64,000 bases of DNA from Omphiscola glabra (GCA_964017045.1 OZ024794.1:50163013-50227012), one strand, 5' to 3'. Counted from the first letter of the stretch, positions 11,493 to 24,432 are shown. Made by a program: numbers and translations. The notes: a model not told the origin generated them from the letters alone.

Positions 11493-12235
11493 AGTACAGA
11501 ATATTGCTCAAGCGCAGAAATATTGCTAAATTACAGAAATATTGCTACAGTACAGAAATATTGCTAAATTACAGAAATATTGCTACAGTACAGAAATATT
11601 GCTAAATTACAGAAATATTGCTACAGTACAGAAATATTGCTAAATTACAGAAATATTGCTACAGTACAGAAATATTGCTAAATTACAGAAATATTGCTAC
11701 AGTACAGAAATATTGCTAAATTACAGAAATATTGCTACAGTACAGAAATATTGCTAAATTACAGAAATATTGCTACAGTACAGAAATATTGCTAAATTAC
11801 AGAAATATTGCTAAAATTCAGAAATATTGCTACAGTACAGAAATATTGCTAAATTACAGAAATATTTCTAAAGTACAGAAATATTGCTAAAGCACAGAAG
11901 TATTGCTAAAATTCAGAAATATTGCTACAGTATAGAAATATTGCTAAATTACAGAAATATTGCTAAAGTACAGAAATATTGCTAAAGCACAGAAGTATTG
12001 CTAAAATTCAGAAATATTGCTACAGTACAGAAATATTGCTAAATTACAGAAATATTTCTAAAGTACAGAAATATTGCTAAAGCACAGAAGTATTGCTAAA
12101 ATTCAGAAATATTGCTACAGTACAGAAATATTGCTAAATTACAGAAATATTGCTAAAGTACAGAAATATTGCTTAAGTTCAGAAATGTTGATAAAGTACA
12201 GAAATATTGCTAAAGCACAGAAATATTGCTAGTGT
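11493..12235. repeat. Minisatellite, 19-bp monomer with higher-order structure
   Basis: About 39 monomers of CAGAAATATTGCTAAATTA. From about 11534 to 11810 two variants (ending CTAAATTA and CTACAGTA) alternate strictly as a 38-bp dimer. From 11816 the array shifts to a five-monomer, 95-bp period marked by the CTAAAATTC variant (ATTCA at 11816, 11911, 12006 and 12101). Confidence 0.95.
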
Positions 12236-12588
12236 AAAGATAATTAAACGCTGTTAACTTGGCACATTTTAATTAACTAAATCTTTTGAAAAAGAAAAAC
12301 GAACTATCGTCAACGATTTGAACTTTTTCGAGATGTGGTAAACACAAGAACTATACATTTTTTGTCGTCAATTACGTAGGAATATCAGGACAACCGGGAT
12401 AATGTTCCAAGATAAATGAAAGCAATAATTCGTTTTAGGTTACTAAGTTTAATGGTAGAAGTTGAGACGTTACAACAGACTTTAAAAATGCTAGTTTTAA
12501 TCTCAAATAAAAGAAATTGTAAACAAAATAAAGAAGAAACCGGATCCAAAAAAAGATTTTTATAAGATTTTTTAAAACTGTAGCAATG

Positions 12589-12640
12589 TTAAGAAAGCAA
12601 TGTTAAGAAAGCAATGTTAAGAAAGCAATGTGAAAGATGC
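12589..12640. repeat. Short tandem repeat, 14-bp unit
   Basis: Four copies of GCAATGTTAAGAAA, the last one diverged. Confidence 0.9.
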
Positions 12641-14052
12641 TAATTGGAGACCTAATGTTCTTATTTTTATGGAGTTTTCAATTTAAAAAAATTTAATATT
12701 ATTTTTTTAGGCCTTAACCTCATTTGAACAATTTCGTATTGAAAATTGAAAGATTACGTTACAGCGATTGAACGCTATATTATTATATATATAATTAAAT
12801 AGAGATATTTTATGATTTAAAAAATGTAGGAATTGTATATAGAAATCATTTTAAAACCTGGAAATAAAAGTATTAAGTTTCCAGTATCGCTAATCAAAAA
12901 GAATTTAGAAACTGTTGTTCAGAAACCGCGTCCGCCGCTCAGACACGAACGGATCTCAGAGACCGAGTTCAACGCGATGAGGATAAAACATTTGTAAATA
13001 AAAATTGTTGTGGGTTAACTTAAAACCATTTAGTGAAACTAGACAAACTGTAATTACCCTCAAAAGAGAAAGGACGGAGACAACCCCCCCCCCCCCCCGA
13101 CTAACATGACCACCGGGAATACCCATCACGTTGTGATGATCCAAGTCTCTTCCTGTAACATCTAGAGTGGTCGTCTGTAATTTCTTGGTAACCGTCCCCC
13201 AACAATTACAGTGGATAAAGGACCGTCATCGTGTGCTTACGTCTAGGCTTATGTATCCGTGACTTCGAATATCCCACCCCCCACTTTTTTTTTTCTCTAT
13301 CACCGGTCCTCGGATCAATATCTAACCGTGTTCTGTCCAGTAGTTAGAAGTCTGATCCTGATCACAGCGTCATTGGATACGGTGTTTCCACTTAACTTAC
13401 AATTTCTCTTGGGCTACCGAAGCGCCTAAAAAACCCAGCACTGAACCAAGAGTTTGAATAGAGAAACATTCAACGGTTGGGAAGTGGGTTTTGGAACCGA
13501 TCTTAAGTTAAATGCCCTTATCTTAAGTCACGAGTTAAAGGCTGGCGTTTCCCCATTAAAGCCACTGAAACTGTCCCACACAGTCAAGAGAAAAGTGGGC
13601 GCTTCATTCAAAAAATAACCAGTCCGCTTAAAAAGATTAGGCCTGAATTTAATTTTCTAGGCTGCCACCGTTGTCCAGAAATGTCGCACGACCTGGGGAA
13701 TAAAAATGGATAAAAAGGGTGGGCGATCGTGACGTCATTACCGCGGGACTAAATGAAATTTGACTATTAATTTCCCACGTAAGACGTCGAGTCGTGTTCC
13801 CCCTACAGTAGAAACAACAGGGACAACGTCGTTCTGGGGGTCTAACATAATCACTACGCCGACAAGATCCGCACGGCCGTAGAACTACTTTGGCTTAATG
13901 CTGGTTTGTGTAGATGGTTGGGCCCGCCGACTCGATTCCTGGTAGGAGTTGTTCGCTAGTTCTGTTAACTCTATTTGATCTACAAGACCACCCCCCCCCC
14001 CCCCGTGTATGTGTTCATGCCTTGAACGACCGATGGCGGCTCAAAAATATCT
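12641..14052. other. Single-copy-looking sequence with C-runs and a CRE-like palindrome
   Basis: From about 12900 GC content rises and no repeats are visible apart from C-runs at 13085-13099 and 13987-14004. TGACGTCA, the full cAMP-response-element palindrome, lies at 13730-13737. No promoter or exon can be anchored to it. Confidence 0.3.
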
Positions 14053-14054
14053 TT

Positions 14055-14400
14055 GTATAGATATTCTTGTTTGTATAGATATTCTTGTTTGTATATTCTT
14101 GTTTGTATTGATATTCTTGTTAGCATAGATATTCTTGTTTGTATAGATATTCTTGTTAGCATAGATATTCTTGTTTGTATAGATATTCTTGTTAGCATAG
14201 ATATTCTTGTTTGTATAGATATTCTTGTTAGCATAGATATTCTTGTTTGTATAGATATTCTTGTCTGTGTAGATATTCTTGTTTGTATAGATATTCTCGT
14301 ATGTATAGATATTCTTGTTTGGATAGATATTCTTGTTGGGATAGATATTCTTGGTTGTATAGATATTCTTGTTTGGATAGATATTCTTGGTTGTATATAT
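14055..14400. repeat. Minisatellite, 18-bp unit with 36-bp dimer structure
   Basis: About 19 copies of TAGATATTCTTGTTTGTA. In the centre, units ending TTTGTA alternate with units ending TTAGCA, giving a 36-bp period. Because 18 is a multiple of three, the array stays open in several frames and produces a 126-residue plus ORF and a 162-residue minus ORF of six-residue repeats. These are almost surely not genes. Confidence 0.95.
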
Positions 14401-14469
14401 ATTTTTTGGAGGACTGAAACTTGGTCAAATTGATTTTGTGTTACACAGCATTCAGCGGTGATACTCACA

Positions 14470-16402
14470 ATAAAACCATGGTAGTTGTATCAAAAGTTCA
14501 ACACGTTTCGTAAGATACACAATGTGAATTCATCACTTGTTCTAATTTTCACTCTCGTACAATTCAATGACAACGGGGCTTCAGTATTACGTCTGGTGCC
14601 CTGACCAATCAAGAAGGATGCCCATCTCACACATCATAGCCTTTAGTTATTGTACCTCAAGTATTATATTTGACTCAGCACGTCAAAGCTCACTAAAGAC
14701 ACTTAGCATCAGCCCAGGCATATTTCCCTTTTATAATACATGCAAATTACTCAAAGAAACTTTCATTATTAAAATATTGTGTACTTAATCCTTAATAATA
14801 GTATCTAATAGAATTCATACTGAATATAAACCATTTGTTTTAAAGCATTATTTATTTATATATATATACATACATGTTTTTCATTTAATTTTCTGTGGTA
14901 CATTTTATTATGGCCATAATATTTAACCAAAAAAATATTGATGTTAAAAAGAAGAAAAAAATGCCCTTACGGTTCACGTGCGACATAATCTGTAATTCCA
15001 GCAGTTTTGGGAATCATTGTTAGGCCAACAGCCTGCGCTCCTACACATGGTTGAATCCAATCTCTCTCACCAAGATTTTTCCTCCCCTACCCGTTACACA
15101 CACACAACATCCCCCCCCCCCACACAAAAAAAAACAAAGGAAAAAACTCGCCTCTTTTCTTCTTTACTTTCAGCAATTTTGTTCCTTAAGGCCGCGTCCA
15201 ATGCATTTAGAACTATTGGCCTATTTCTAGCACACAACAAGTCAAGTTTTCTCCCCTTGTGGCGAAAGATTGATGAAAATGGGCGGATAATTGTGTACGT
15301 TTTCTAGTCTAATCCTCTGTCATTTATTATTCCGTAGAGCTCTACAAGAAGCTGTCCGTTATAACTATCTATCTACCCCACCCCCTTTTTCCTCTCTCTC
15401 TCTCTTTTTTATCTTCTAGCCACAAATCTTTCAAGTTTCCTTTAAGCATACATAAACAATCCCCATCGCAACTCTTTCAGTTTATCACTTGTTTAAAAAA
15501 ATGAAGGCGTTTATGTTTTCAATCGACTCTTGGAACCACCTAATTTTGTGTTGTACGAGGCGCTGTTCAGACCTAGATAACTAACATGGGCCTGTGAGCT
15601 ACCCCTACAATTTCCAATTGGAGATATGTCGCTATTTGCAATCCTCCAGTACAAGGGAAACTTCGGATTCTTTGAAAGTGTGAAGAGGGATTCTTCAATT
15701 AGAGAAAGGAATAAAAAAAAAAATCTACTACTCCGACCAAGACAGGAGTGCTTTAGGAGGATACTAGACTCAAGACTAGGGGGACCATGAATGTGTGGGA
15801 AGTATTTTTCAAAAAAGAAAGAAAGAAAGAAAGAAATCTGATTGTAAAAATCTATCATGACGCTGTCGGTTTGGGGTGTGTAGGGAGTTGGGTGTGGAGG
15901 GGGTGGGGCGTGGAGGGACTGGGGTATGGAGGGAGCTGGGTATCGGGTTAGGGATGGCGCCACGAGCCAGACACCAATGTGTCTCGCGACTAATAACCGA
16001 ATATCCGCCCTCATTACTAAGTGACCCTGTTTCACGCTATACTTTCTGAACGCTGGGGACGTCATCAGAGGTTTCATTGGGATCCCTCCCCCCCCCCCCC
16101 CTTTTTTTTTTTCTTCGTATGGTGTCGCTGGAAATGTAAAAAAACAAAAACAAAAAAAAAACGATTGTTTGGTCATTTGTATCAAAATAATTGCGTCACT
16201 CTTAACAGGTTAGTTACGATTGAAAATATAAATGTATACCCACATATAAAGATGTATAGGCCTACCATTAAACAGCAGGGGCCAGCTGTAGTCGTCGAAA
16301 TAAAACCGGAAATAATCCTGGCAACTTTTACTAGAATAACCGTTTAGTTACGAACACAATCTTATCGTCATTAAATTATCCTGAGCGAATCTCCATCTTC
16401 CA
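14470..16402. other. Unassigned sequence
   Basis: It holds C-runs at 15110-15121 and 16087-16101, a (GAAA)n tract near 15815, and the longest ORF of the window (15511-16185 minus), which is split by homopolymers and looks spurious. An acceptor-like CTTCTTTACTTTCAG ends at 15174 and is followed by 43 open codons, but no donor is seen. Confidence 0.4.
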
Positions 16403-16585
16403 ATACATGACACATCCACTGATCCAGTCTCCTACTTTCAATACATGACACGTCCACTGATCCAGTCTCCATCTTTCAATACATGACATATCCACTGATC
16501 CAATCTCCATCTTTCCATACATGACACATCCACTGATCCAATCTCCATCTTTCAATACATGACCCATCCACTGATCCAATCGGGC
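16403..16585. repeat. Minisatellite, 38-bp unit x5
   Basis: CATGA starts recur at 16406, 16444, 16482, 16520 and 16558, each followed by CACATCCACTGATCCA and TCTCCATCTTTCAATA. The minus-strand ORF over it is a by-product. Confidence 0.95.
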
Positions 16586-18774
16586 GTCTTTTAACAATTA
16601 ATCAACTGAAATTCAATCAAGATTTTTGAAGGACGAGAGTTTTACTATTTCTAGCACTGCTTTTTAAATATGTCCTTTCCACCTATGTTACAATTCTGCG
16701 TCCACCTATGTTATGATTCCGAGTCCAAACAACCACTCTAGAAAACTGGAATTAGCCCACTGGACCTTTGTGCTCTTGTTCCCCTATACGTTGTATTTTT
16801 CAATGAAAATTCATGTTTGAATTATTTCTTCCTAGCTTTTTATTGTTATAAAATGTCAAGCTGTAACTTCTCCAACGAGGCACACATCCGTGAAATGTCT
16901 CTTTACACCATTGTTCCCCCCCCCCTCGGTCTTTCTCCGGATTTGACTTTTCCAATTTATTCCCACGACACGAGTCGTACACCAAAAGTAGAATACTGGC
17001 CTTCAAATTAACGTGATGAAGTAGACAAGAGAAGATGGCTTCACGCCCTGGCTCATTTGCATTTTAAAAAAGGGCTTCCAGAAAGAAAGAAAAAGAAAAA
17101 ACACGAAAAATACTGGACCGATCAAGGTCAATTTCTTCAACTCATCCGGCCTCGCTTTGGCTCTCAGAGGTCATTTCTGACTTTCTGGATGCTAATTGCA
17201 TTTTCGCGTGCTTTAATCTCATATTTTGACTCAAATTGTTCTGGTCGACTTACAACAGAGGCTTATGCAGAAGGAAAAAAAACACAAAAACACTAACTGG
17301 AATTTCATTTCTTAAAATAAAAATCCCTTTCGCCTAAAATATTCTCATTTTGGTACATTTCTTTGCTCAGTGACCAATAGAGAGTTGTCAAAAAAAAAAA
17401 AAAACACATTGTCTGATGTCAACCACGGTTCGGTCGTAACAATTTTTTTAAAAATATTGTTTTATAGAAAACACAGACATCTGCCAATATCATTATATTT
17501 TAATATTTCAAATGTAACGTGCTCTCAATTGAACAGAGAACATGAAATACGACACAAAATCTTACAGGCCCATCTCCCCCCCCCCCACCCCCACCAACAT
17601 ACAATTGTTTATCACATGCGAATGCCGTTGTATTGATCTTAAATGAGTTGCTCAATCTACCAATCAATGGTAAACACATTCTTCTAATTCCATCCACGCA
17701 AAGAAGACAGTGAGGTTGGGTCGGTGCAAAAATGTACAGGAATTGTTTGTCATTACTGTCACATCGAATAATTAGTGTTAAGCTAAAAACTCAATCATTA
17801 TGTCTTAAAAGCACACAATTTTAAAGAAAAAGTCACCATTTTACAACTTGGATAATATGAGAAGACTGCATTCCAGTCGTGTGGAGAAAATAAATAGTGG
17901 AATGAGAAATGTTAAGCCCTGAAAAGGGACAAGGCAATTAAAAGGACGTTTCGTCTAAACGCCTTCTTCGACGAAACAAGGAAGAAAAAAAAACCATTAA
18001 GATAATTATTTGAAATTGAAAAACTTAAGCATTCCCCCCAATAACAATGCATCTCGGGGTCCGTGTTGAAAGAAATGACAACCTTTTTAGAAATGGGGTG
18101 TGGGGGGGGGGGGCATGTTACGGCTTTAATAGTAAACTCAAATATCAGCTGTGACCTTTGTTATAAGGAAATAATGTTAAATATTATAAATAGGCTAACA
18201 TGTCGTTTTAGAATAATAAACGTCAAAAGATATTTAATTGTACATTTGCTTAGGGTATACGTGTTCGACTCTGTTTATTTCTATGTATAAATTTAAAAAA
18301 TGTAAACGCTGCATTTGAAAAAAAAAATCATTACTGGGAGGGGATTAAAAAATAATTTCCCAAATATTTTAAAAACATATTATTCGGGAAAACAATTTTT
18401 AATCCAGTTTTTTTTTTCTTTTTCCTTTCTGGGTAAAAAAATAAATTGCTGTCCCAAATTAACTTTTTTTTTTTTTTGAATGTTTTGTTGTTTTTTTTGC
18501 CGAAAGTGAAAAATGAAAAGGGGGGGGGGGGAAAGAAGACAAAAGCACAAGAAACCTAACTGTCCGTTCAATAATACGTCACTTGGCCAGGATATTGTGT
18601 TCAATGCAATCTTGGAGCCTGGTCTCAATGACCTTCTCCCCCACCCCCCCTTACCCATTTTTTTAACATCATGCAATCAAATGTTGTAGGGTTTTTTGTT
18701 TTGTTTTTTTTTTGTTGGTTTTTTGTTTTTTGGAGTGGTTTTAACCTCGCCCAATGAATTGTTCCACGTGTCTT
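16586..18774. other. AT-rich sequence with homopolymer runs
   Basis: Runs of C (17575-17586), G (18102-18113, 18520-18531), A and T are frequent. An ATTTGCAT octamer lies at 17053-17060. No gene, transposon terminus or array is recognised. Confidence 0.4.
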
Positions 18775-19028
18775 CCCGTGATGGCTGATTGTAGACATCC
18801 AAGTAACGAAGGCCTTGCACAACACGGCTGGTTGCTAGCTGCTTAGCGTTCTGTAGTCAATAAATACTAGTTCCATGTATCTTCACGTGATGTGTGAGTC
18901 CCTCGTTTCGTGGGTGTGTTGAATTCATCACGGCTGATTGTACACATCCAAGTAACGAAGGCCTTGCACAACACGGCTGGTTGCTAGCTGCTTAGCGTTC
19001 TGTAGTCAATAAATACTAGTTCCATGTT
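18775..19028. repeat. Tandem duplication, 149-bp period, 1.7 copies
   Basis: About 100 bases around AAGTAACGAAGGCCTTGCAC (18801) recur at 18950, with near-identity through CTGTAGTCAATAAATACTAG. The two copies share TTCCATGT at their ends. Low divergence indicates a recent event. Confidence 0.9.
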
Positions 19029-19079
19029 GTTTGCGCAAAGTTTTGTGATATCAAAATTTTGTGAAATAAGAATAGATCG

Positions 19080-19310
19080 TATGAATCTATCCATCCTACC
19101 ATCCATCCAAAAATACACCGATACATGCCCCAACTATCAACCCTTCATACACCCATCATACAATGAATGAATGAATCAATAGTTCTATCTATCTTTCCAT
19201 CCATCCATACACATATATATGCAACCATCATCCATTCATTCACCCATCATGCAGTGTATAAATCAATCAACAGTCCTATCCATCCATCCATCAACCATCA
19301 ATCTGTTGTT
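19080..19310. repeat. Degenerate CCAT/CATC microsatellite
   Basis: Dense, imperfect repeats of CCATC, CATACA and AATGAATG. A (TATA) tract lies near 19214. Confidence 0.8.
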
Positions 19311-19844
19311 GTTATTTGGGTATTTATATCTGTATTTGTCTCACGTCTATCTCGATTTTAAAAAAAATCCCATTTAGGCTTTTCATCTCAGCACAGGAGC
19401 CTGTCAATTACTCATGCAAGCTGGTTAAAAAGTGACACAGCCTCATTAGTCAGGTATTGTCATTTATTAAAATTAAAATGAATACGTTATGTACAGGTCA
19501 CGCATATTAAAGACAGTCTTTGTACATGACATCTCCATTTTGAATCACGACACGTACACAAAAAGAAGGCTACTACCTTCCAAATATCTTGAAAACGTAT
19601 TCAGATATCGGCACTTGATACAACTGTATTATAAATTATTAATACTTTTTTTTTATCCTCGAAAAATTTTAATTTTAAAATATCAGTTCCTATATTTACC
19701 GGACAAACATTCGCCGAGTAACTCATCTCCTCAAATTCTTCAAAGAGCTTTGTCCCTACAAGGTTTTTTTTTTTTAAAATGAACTTAACGACCACACGAG
19801 ACGACACCAAACAGACCTTGATATTTAGCTTGAGCCACTAGCCC

Positions 19845-20060
19845 CTCCTACGCCCCAGCCCCTAGCCTGCCCCACGCCCCAGCCACTAGCCTGCCCCACG
19901 CCCCAGCCACTAGCCCCCCCCCTCTACGCCACAGCCACTGGCCTCCCCTCCACGCCCCAGCCAATAGCCCCCCCCAACCCCCAGCCTCTAGGCTCCCCCC
20001 ACGTCCCAGCCACTAGCCTCCCCCTACGCCCCTGCCACTAGTCTCTCCCCCTGCCCCAAT
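19845..20060. repeat. C-rich minisatellite, about 25-27-bp unit
   Basis: Eight or so irregular copies of CCCCAGCCACTAGCC, with C-run length differing between units. Base composition departs sharply from the AT-rich flanks. Confidence 0.9.
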
Positions 20061-20799
20061 CCCCGAGCTCCAGTAGCACACGCACTCACTCACATGTGTA
20101 TACAAATCTGTCTCTCGTGACCACGGTCATAAGTAACCGACACTTTCTAGACGGACCCGGGCAGCCTTGGCGTGACACCTTGGAAAGTCCTTGCATTGTT
20201 GTTTCTATAACCCCCACACCCACCCCTTTTTTCCCCCAACCTTTCCGAACGCCCCCCACTCCCCCACCCCCTTAACCCGGAGACGGAAGGCGATCAATAA
20301 ATTTCATCTTCCATCACGTCCCATAATTCTTCTCTGTTTTTGGCGTCTGGACGGGTTGCCAACCCTTAAGTAGTTTAAGCGACGACAGTCCCGTGAACTC
20401 TTGAGGCTCATTGATGGTTTAAGGCACCCCCTTTTGACACCAATCGGACACATCATCCGGTTTTGTGTGACAGACCCCACTTGCCGGTGCTTAATTGGTG
20501 AACTCGTGCAGAATGATGTCCGCAGGTGCAAACCTTCCATGTCTAGGTGTCACCTTCGGTGGCTGCTTGCGGAACTGATAACTTTACGACACACCCATTG
20601 TTTGTCTCATTATGAATAAAAAGACAAGGTCATTATCATATTACTCACCTATTGATACTAACTAAATAGTTAGTAGTGGATAACAGACGCAAGAAAGACA
20701 ATCACAACTTCATGTTTGGTCCTTCAATTTGCTACTTTGTTTTTCGGGTTGAGCTGAAATATATTATATGAACTAGAGGTTAATTAAGCGAGAGCAGTT
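20061..20799. other. Balanced-composition, apparently single-copy sequence
   Basis: From 20280 to 20620 the sequence is GC-balanced, free of visible repeats, and open on both strands for 70-80 codons. No family is recognised. It is a candidate conserved non-coding element or exon. Confidence 0.25.
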
Positions 20800-21251
20800 T
20801 TTTTAAACCTTGTTCGCGTATTTTGAGAAAATACACTGGGGTGCAATTGTAAGTGCTACAACAACAACAATTTTTTTTTAATTTAAAAAAAAGTAGAGTT
20901 AACTTCTCATTTTCTATAAACAATAGTCCTACAGACAGTCCTACAGACAGTCCTACAAACAGTCCTACAGATACGCCTAAAGACAGTCCTACAGACAGTC
21001 CTACAGATAGGCCTACGTAGACAGTCTTACAAACATTCCTACATCATATCTATGTCTCTCTTTTCATTACTATTATAGTCCCCCCCCCCCAATAAGGTTT
21101 AAAAAAATTCATTGTTTTTACTTGAGTTCAACCGTCAGGCATGACGCTCGCTACGTGACAACTTTTTAAAAAATCACTAAGTACTTTTAATAGAAAACAT
21201 GTTTAATAGGTGAAGGGCCAGTTGTGAAAAGTAAGCAGGACACACTAGAAG

Positions 21252-21302
<51 letters not shown>

Positions 21303-21305
21303 AGA
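20800..21305 (+). mobile_element. Dispersed repeat family D1, copy A
   Basis: It shares with 30541-31560 and 58683-60440 an ordered set of motifs: TTTTCTA..AAACAATAGTCCTAC, a CCTACAGACAGT tandem, GAGTTCAACCGTCAGGCATG, and CGCTCGCTACGTGACA, then CACTAGAAGCAATATATA. Copy A has the 12-bp CCTACAGACAGT unit expanded (20927-21040) and a (TA)n tract at 21254-21301. No coding sequence is seen and the class is unknown. Confidence 0.7.
21254..21301. repeat. (TA)n microsatellite inside D1 copy A
   Basis: About 23 dinucleotides, flanked by AGAAGCA on the left and AGAGAT on the right, exactly as in copy B at 31458-31556. Confidence 0.95.
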
Positions 21306-22916
21306 TTACGAGCACTGCCAGAAAATAATGTTGACGTAGAGCAGCAGCATCCAGATAGAGTACAGTTTGCCAAAATCCGAGCAAATTTCGAATCAAAATA
21401 ACGAAATAAAACATGACAATTTTGTCAATATTTGGTGGAGTTGAATGATTTTTTTTGTGTGTGTTAGAGAGCCTCCAAACATTTTCGTGACAAGCCAAGT
21501 TAAATAAATACCTGAGATGAAGTGCTGCCGGAGATATAGAGATACCTGATATGAAGGGCTACCTGGGATATAGAGCTATCTGAGATATAGGGCTACCTGA
21601 GCAGAGGACGACATTTTTAGATAAAATAGAGGTTTAGAAATTTTTAATTAATATTTACATTATTAAAACCAAACAAACAAACTAGTGTATAATTCAGTTT
21701 CTCTTAGGAAATTATATAATTATATAATGAGTAGATGAATAAATAGTTGTTTTTTTATATACCACATGCTTAAAGCCCCCCCCCCCCAAAAAAAAAAATA
21801 AAAATAAAAAAACATATTGGTTTTTAATTTAAAATGTGTCCACTACATTTGTTATAAAATATGTTGCTATTTGGCTCGAAAAATAGCCTGTTGACATCAG
21901 TGAAATAAGATATTTAATTATTTCAATTTTCTATCAGTTAAAAATAAATAATAAGCATCTATTTAAAATGATCAAATCTTAAGTAAACAAACAAACGCTG
22001 AACCTAAGAAATGTTGGATTTTGATATTTGGACAATGGGCCACGTGACTAGGTCTTTTGAAATATTCACATAAGATTTTTTTCTTCCTTTCTTGCCTTTT
22101 CACATTTGTGTCTGGAGCAACAGACTGAAAATAACCTAGGACATGTGTGTAGCAACCTTCTCAAGTTGGAATACCAAATCAATTCTGTATGTAATCAAAT
22201 AAGGTCACGTTTATAATCTGTAAGTTTAAGAAGGCATTATGAAAAAAAAAACTCAAATTAAATATACAAGGCATATCGTGTCAGAGGAGTCCAAAAAAAA
22301 ATAAAAATGCCCACGCAACGGGTCGTTTATAAAAGTACAAAAACGTACACATATTTTATTGTTACTCAAAACAATGTCAACTGTGCAAACACTGAGGTGA
22401 GTCGAGTGGTGCAGATGGTCAGGTAAGACTGCCTAGCCTTGCACAAGTAATGTCATCTGCCAGCGTCAATCTATTATAAACTTAATATGCATTTTAAAAC
22501 GCGCTAAAATACATGGTATTAAAAAAGAATCTTTATTGTTTTTTTATTACGCCGACTGCAAGGAAGCTTAAGAAACTAAAAGAGCGTGTTCACTAACAGC
22601 TTGATTCACTCAATGGGCCGCTCTTGAAGACCTAGAGGTCTGGATGCAGCCTTAACGACGCAGATTCACTTCCCCGTGCCCCAGATATGTCATTCACACC
22701 AAGGTGTGGCGTAATAAATACTATGGCGACATAATCACGCCAGGCCCGAGCATACAACAGAGTGGGTTAATACTTAAACGCATGGTATAACACTACCTGA
22801 TCAACGGCGATATTCGATCGTAAAATATTGACTCGAACCGATTGATCTAAAAATTCACATCAAAACTTTACGTCATGCAGCACTCTCGCTTTCTTTCATC
22901 TTCAACTGTCCATTGA
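21306..22916. other. AT-rich sequence without identified feature
   Basis: A loose 30-bp-scale repeat of GAGATATAGAG and GGGCTACCTGAG lies at 21510-21605. Poly-C followed by poly-A lies at 21777-21800. No gene is recognised. Confidence 0.45.
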
Positions 22917-22938
22917 CGTGTGTGTGTGTGTGTGTGTG
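22917..22938. repeat. (GT)n microsatellite
   Basis: About ten GT dinucleotides followed by GCGCGC. Confidence 0.9.
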
Positions 22939-23003
22939 CGCGCGGGGAGTGGGGGTGAAAATAAAAAAAGGGTGGGGGGGTTCTTCCATTTACACAATTA
23001 AAT

Positions 23004-23130
23004 CAGTGGTTCCCAAACATTTTGTGCTGATCGCCCTCTTTAAAAATTGTTTTCACTAGTATATATATATATATATATATATATAAATCAGAAATTACGA
23101 GCAATTTTATAAACCTTATCTCAACATTCT
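23004..23130 (+). mobile_element. Left end of a hAT-like element
   Basis: CAGTGGTTCCCAAACATTTT followed by GATCGCCCTC is a typical hAT terminus and resembles the end at 62422. No matching right end was found. An (AT)n tract (23060-23085) interrupts it. Confidence 0.35.
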
Positions 23131-23476
23131 AAACTCCACGTAACTGAACTTTAAAGTTATTATTAAAAAACAAAACAAAAGTAAATGATAATTCCAGATA
23201 ATGATATAAGGTAAAAACAATAACAAATCTAGCACAATAACCTTGGGAGAAGGGTGAGCCATTTGTGTTTCTATTAACTGATGTCAATTCAGTTCTGTTT
23301 TTCAGCAACATAATTACATTTCCCCAATCAACTACTAGCAAACGGTTTGTTTTTTTAAAGCCAATCGATACGAGACGAAGTATAATCAACCTTCCACCAA
23401 AGTACGATAACGAAAAGTGTGACTGAAAATGTAAATACCTTCATCCACAGCCCGGGGATTTGGGGAGGGGGAGTAT

Positions 23477-24139
23477 ATGACGTTTGCAACTGCCACCTTA
23501 CTTTATGCAGAGACTGACCAACAGGGCTCTGACTGTGAGGTCATAGAGCAGCTGGTCGGGGCAGACCAAAATGACCTGGTCGAGCTGATCGGGCTTGTAA
23601 TCTCCAGTCGTTCCGTCACCGGTTCCAATTTTCATTTCCATGATGGAAGTAAATTGGTCGGACAAGCCTCCACCAACGTACGGGAACAGGCCCCCTTTTA
23701 CTACGCCAGAACGTGTCGGCTGATTTCAGCAACCATAACCGCTGACAAGACGGGCAATAATGTACAGCGACGGGCAGCACGCTTTGTCCTGAACCGCTAC
23801 AAAAATACCCCTAGTGTTGGCAGCATGCTGGAAACACTGGGCTGGACACTATTGGAGGAACGACGACGACAGTCCAGGATCTCCATGATTTACAACATAA
23901 ATAATGGGCTAGTCCACTGCTCTGGCATTAAACAGAAACTCGTCCCTCTCCCCCATAGACAGCGACGAGGCCATGATAGGCAGTTCCGGCTCATATCAGC
24001 GAGAAGCCAGTATAGGAACTTCTCATTCCTACCAAAGACAATGAGGGACTGGAACAAGCTTCCAAAAGGAACAGTTGAGGCGACAACACTTGACTCATTT
24101 GCGTCTATTGCCTCAGGCCTTCCAACCCCTAGTGCATGA
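23477..24139 (+). pseudogene. LINE ORF2 C-terminal fragment fused to unassigned ORF
   Basis: A 220-codon open frame. From codon 95 (23759) it reads NNVQRRAARFVLNRYKNTPS, then LGWTLLEERRRQSRI, IYNINNGLV and FLPKTMRDWNKLP. This order is the conserved C-terminal tail of jockey/CR1-type non-LTR retrotransposons, distal to the reverse transcriptase. The first 94 codons do not look like the palm or thumb region that should precede it, so the copy is rearranged or chimeric. It is a relic and not a host gene. Confidence 0.8.
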
Positions 24140-24290
24140 TACCCTCAAACAGTTACTCTTGTAACCAGTGAAATATCCTCATCAACACAAGGCACAGAGA
24201 CATTGCAAATCCCATCTACATTCATAGGAGCAATAATGATCAATAAATTGATCGTGGGCCCTTAATATATAGAAGAAGAAGAAGACCTAG
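23759..24290 (+). mobile_element. Jockey/CR1-like LINE 3' end with GAA tail
   Basis: The C-terminal coding tail ends at the TGA at 24137-24139. A 130-bp 3' UTR follows, then ATATAGAAGAAGAAGAAGA at 24268-24286, a microsatellite 3' tail. No target duplication could be paired because the 5' junction is unclear. Confidence 0.75.
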
Positions 24291-24432
24291 TCCGTTTTTT
24301 AAAATTCTATTTAAATTTGTTATTTATCAATACAGGCTGGTGACGTTTCTGCGAATTAGGATTGCAAGGAATCTTCTATAACCCTGTTTGAAAACGTGCC
24401 CAAACAGGCAATCCCTTAAGTTACGAATATTT

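Noticed and set aside
13980..14468. 162-codon minus ORF of six-residue repeats
   Set aside because: By-product of an 18-bp tandem unit; composition follows the DNA repeat.
15511..16185. Longest minus-strand ORF (224 codons)
   Set aside because: It runs through a poly-G/poly-A stretch, (GAAA)n and CCCAC-rich sequence, has blocks of Phe, Lys, Gly and Pro, and shows no domain. Probably spurious.
16817..17296. Consecutive short plus-strand ORFs as a gene
   Set aside because: They lie in different frames, contain poly-Lys and C-run artefacts, and lack splice signals linking them.
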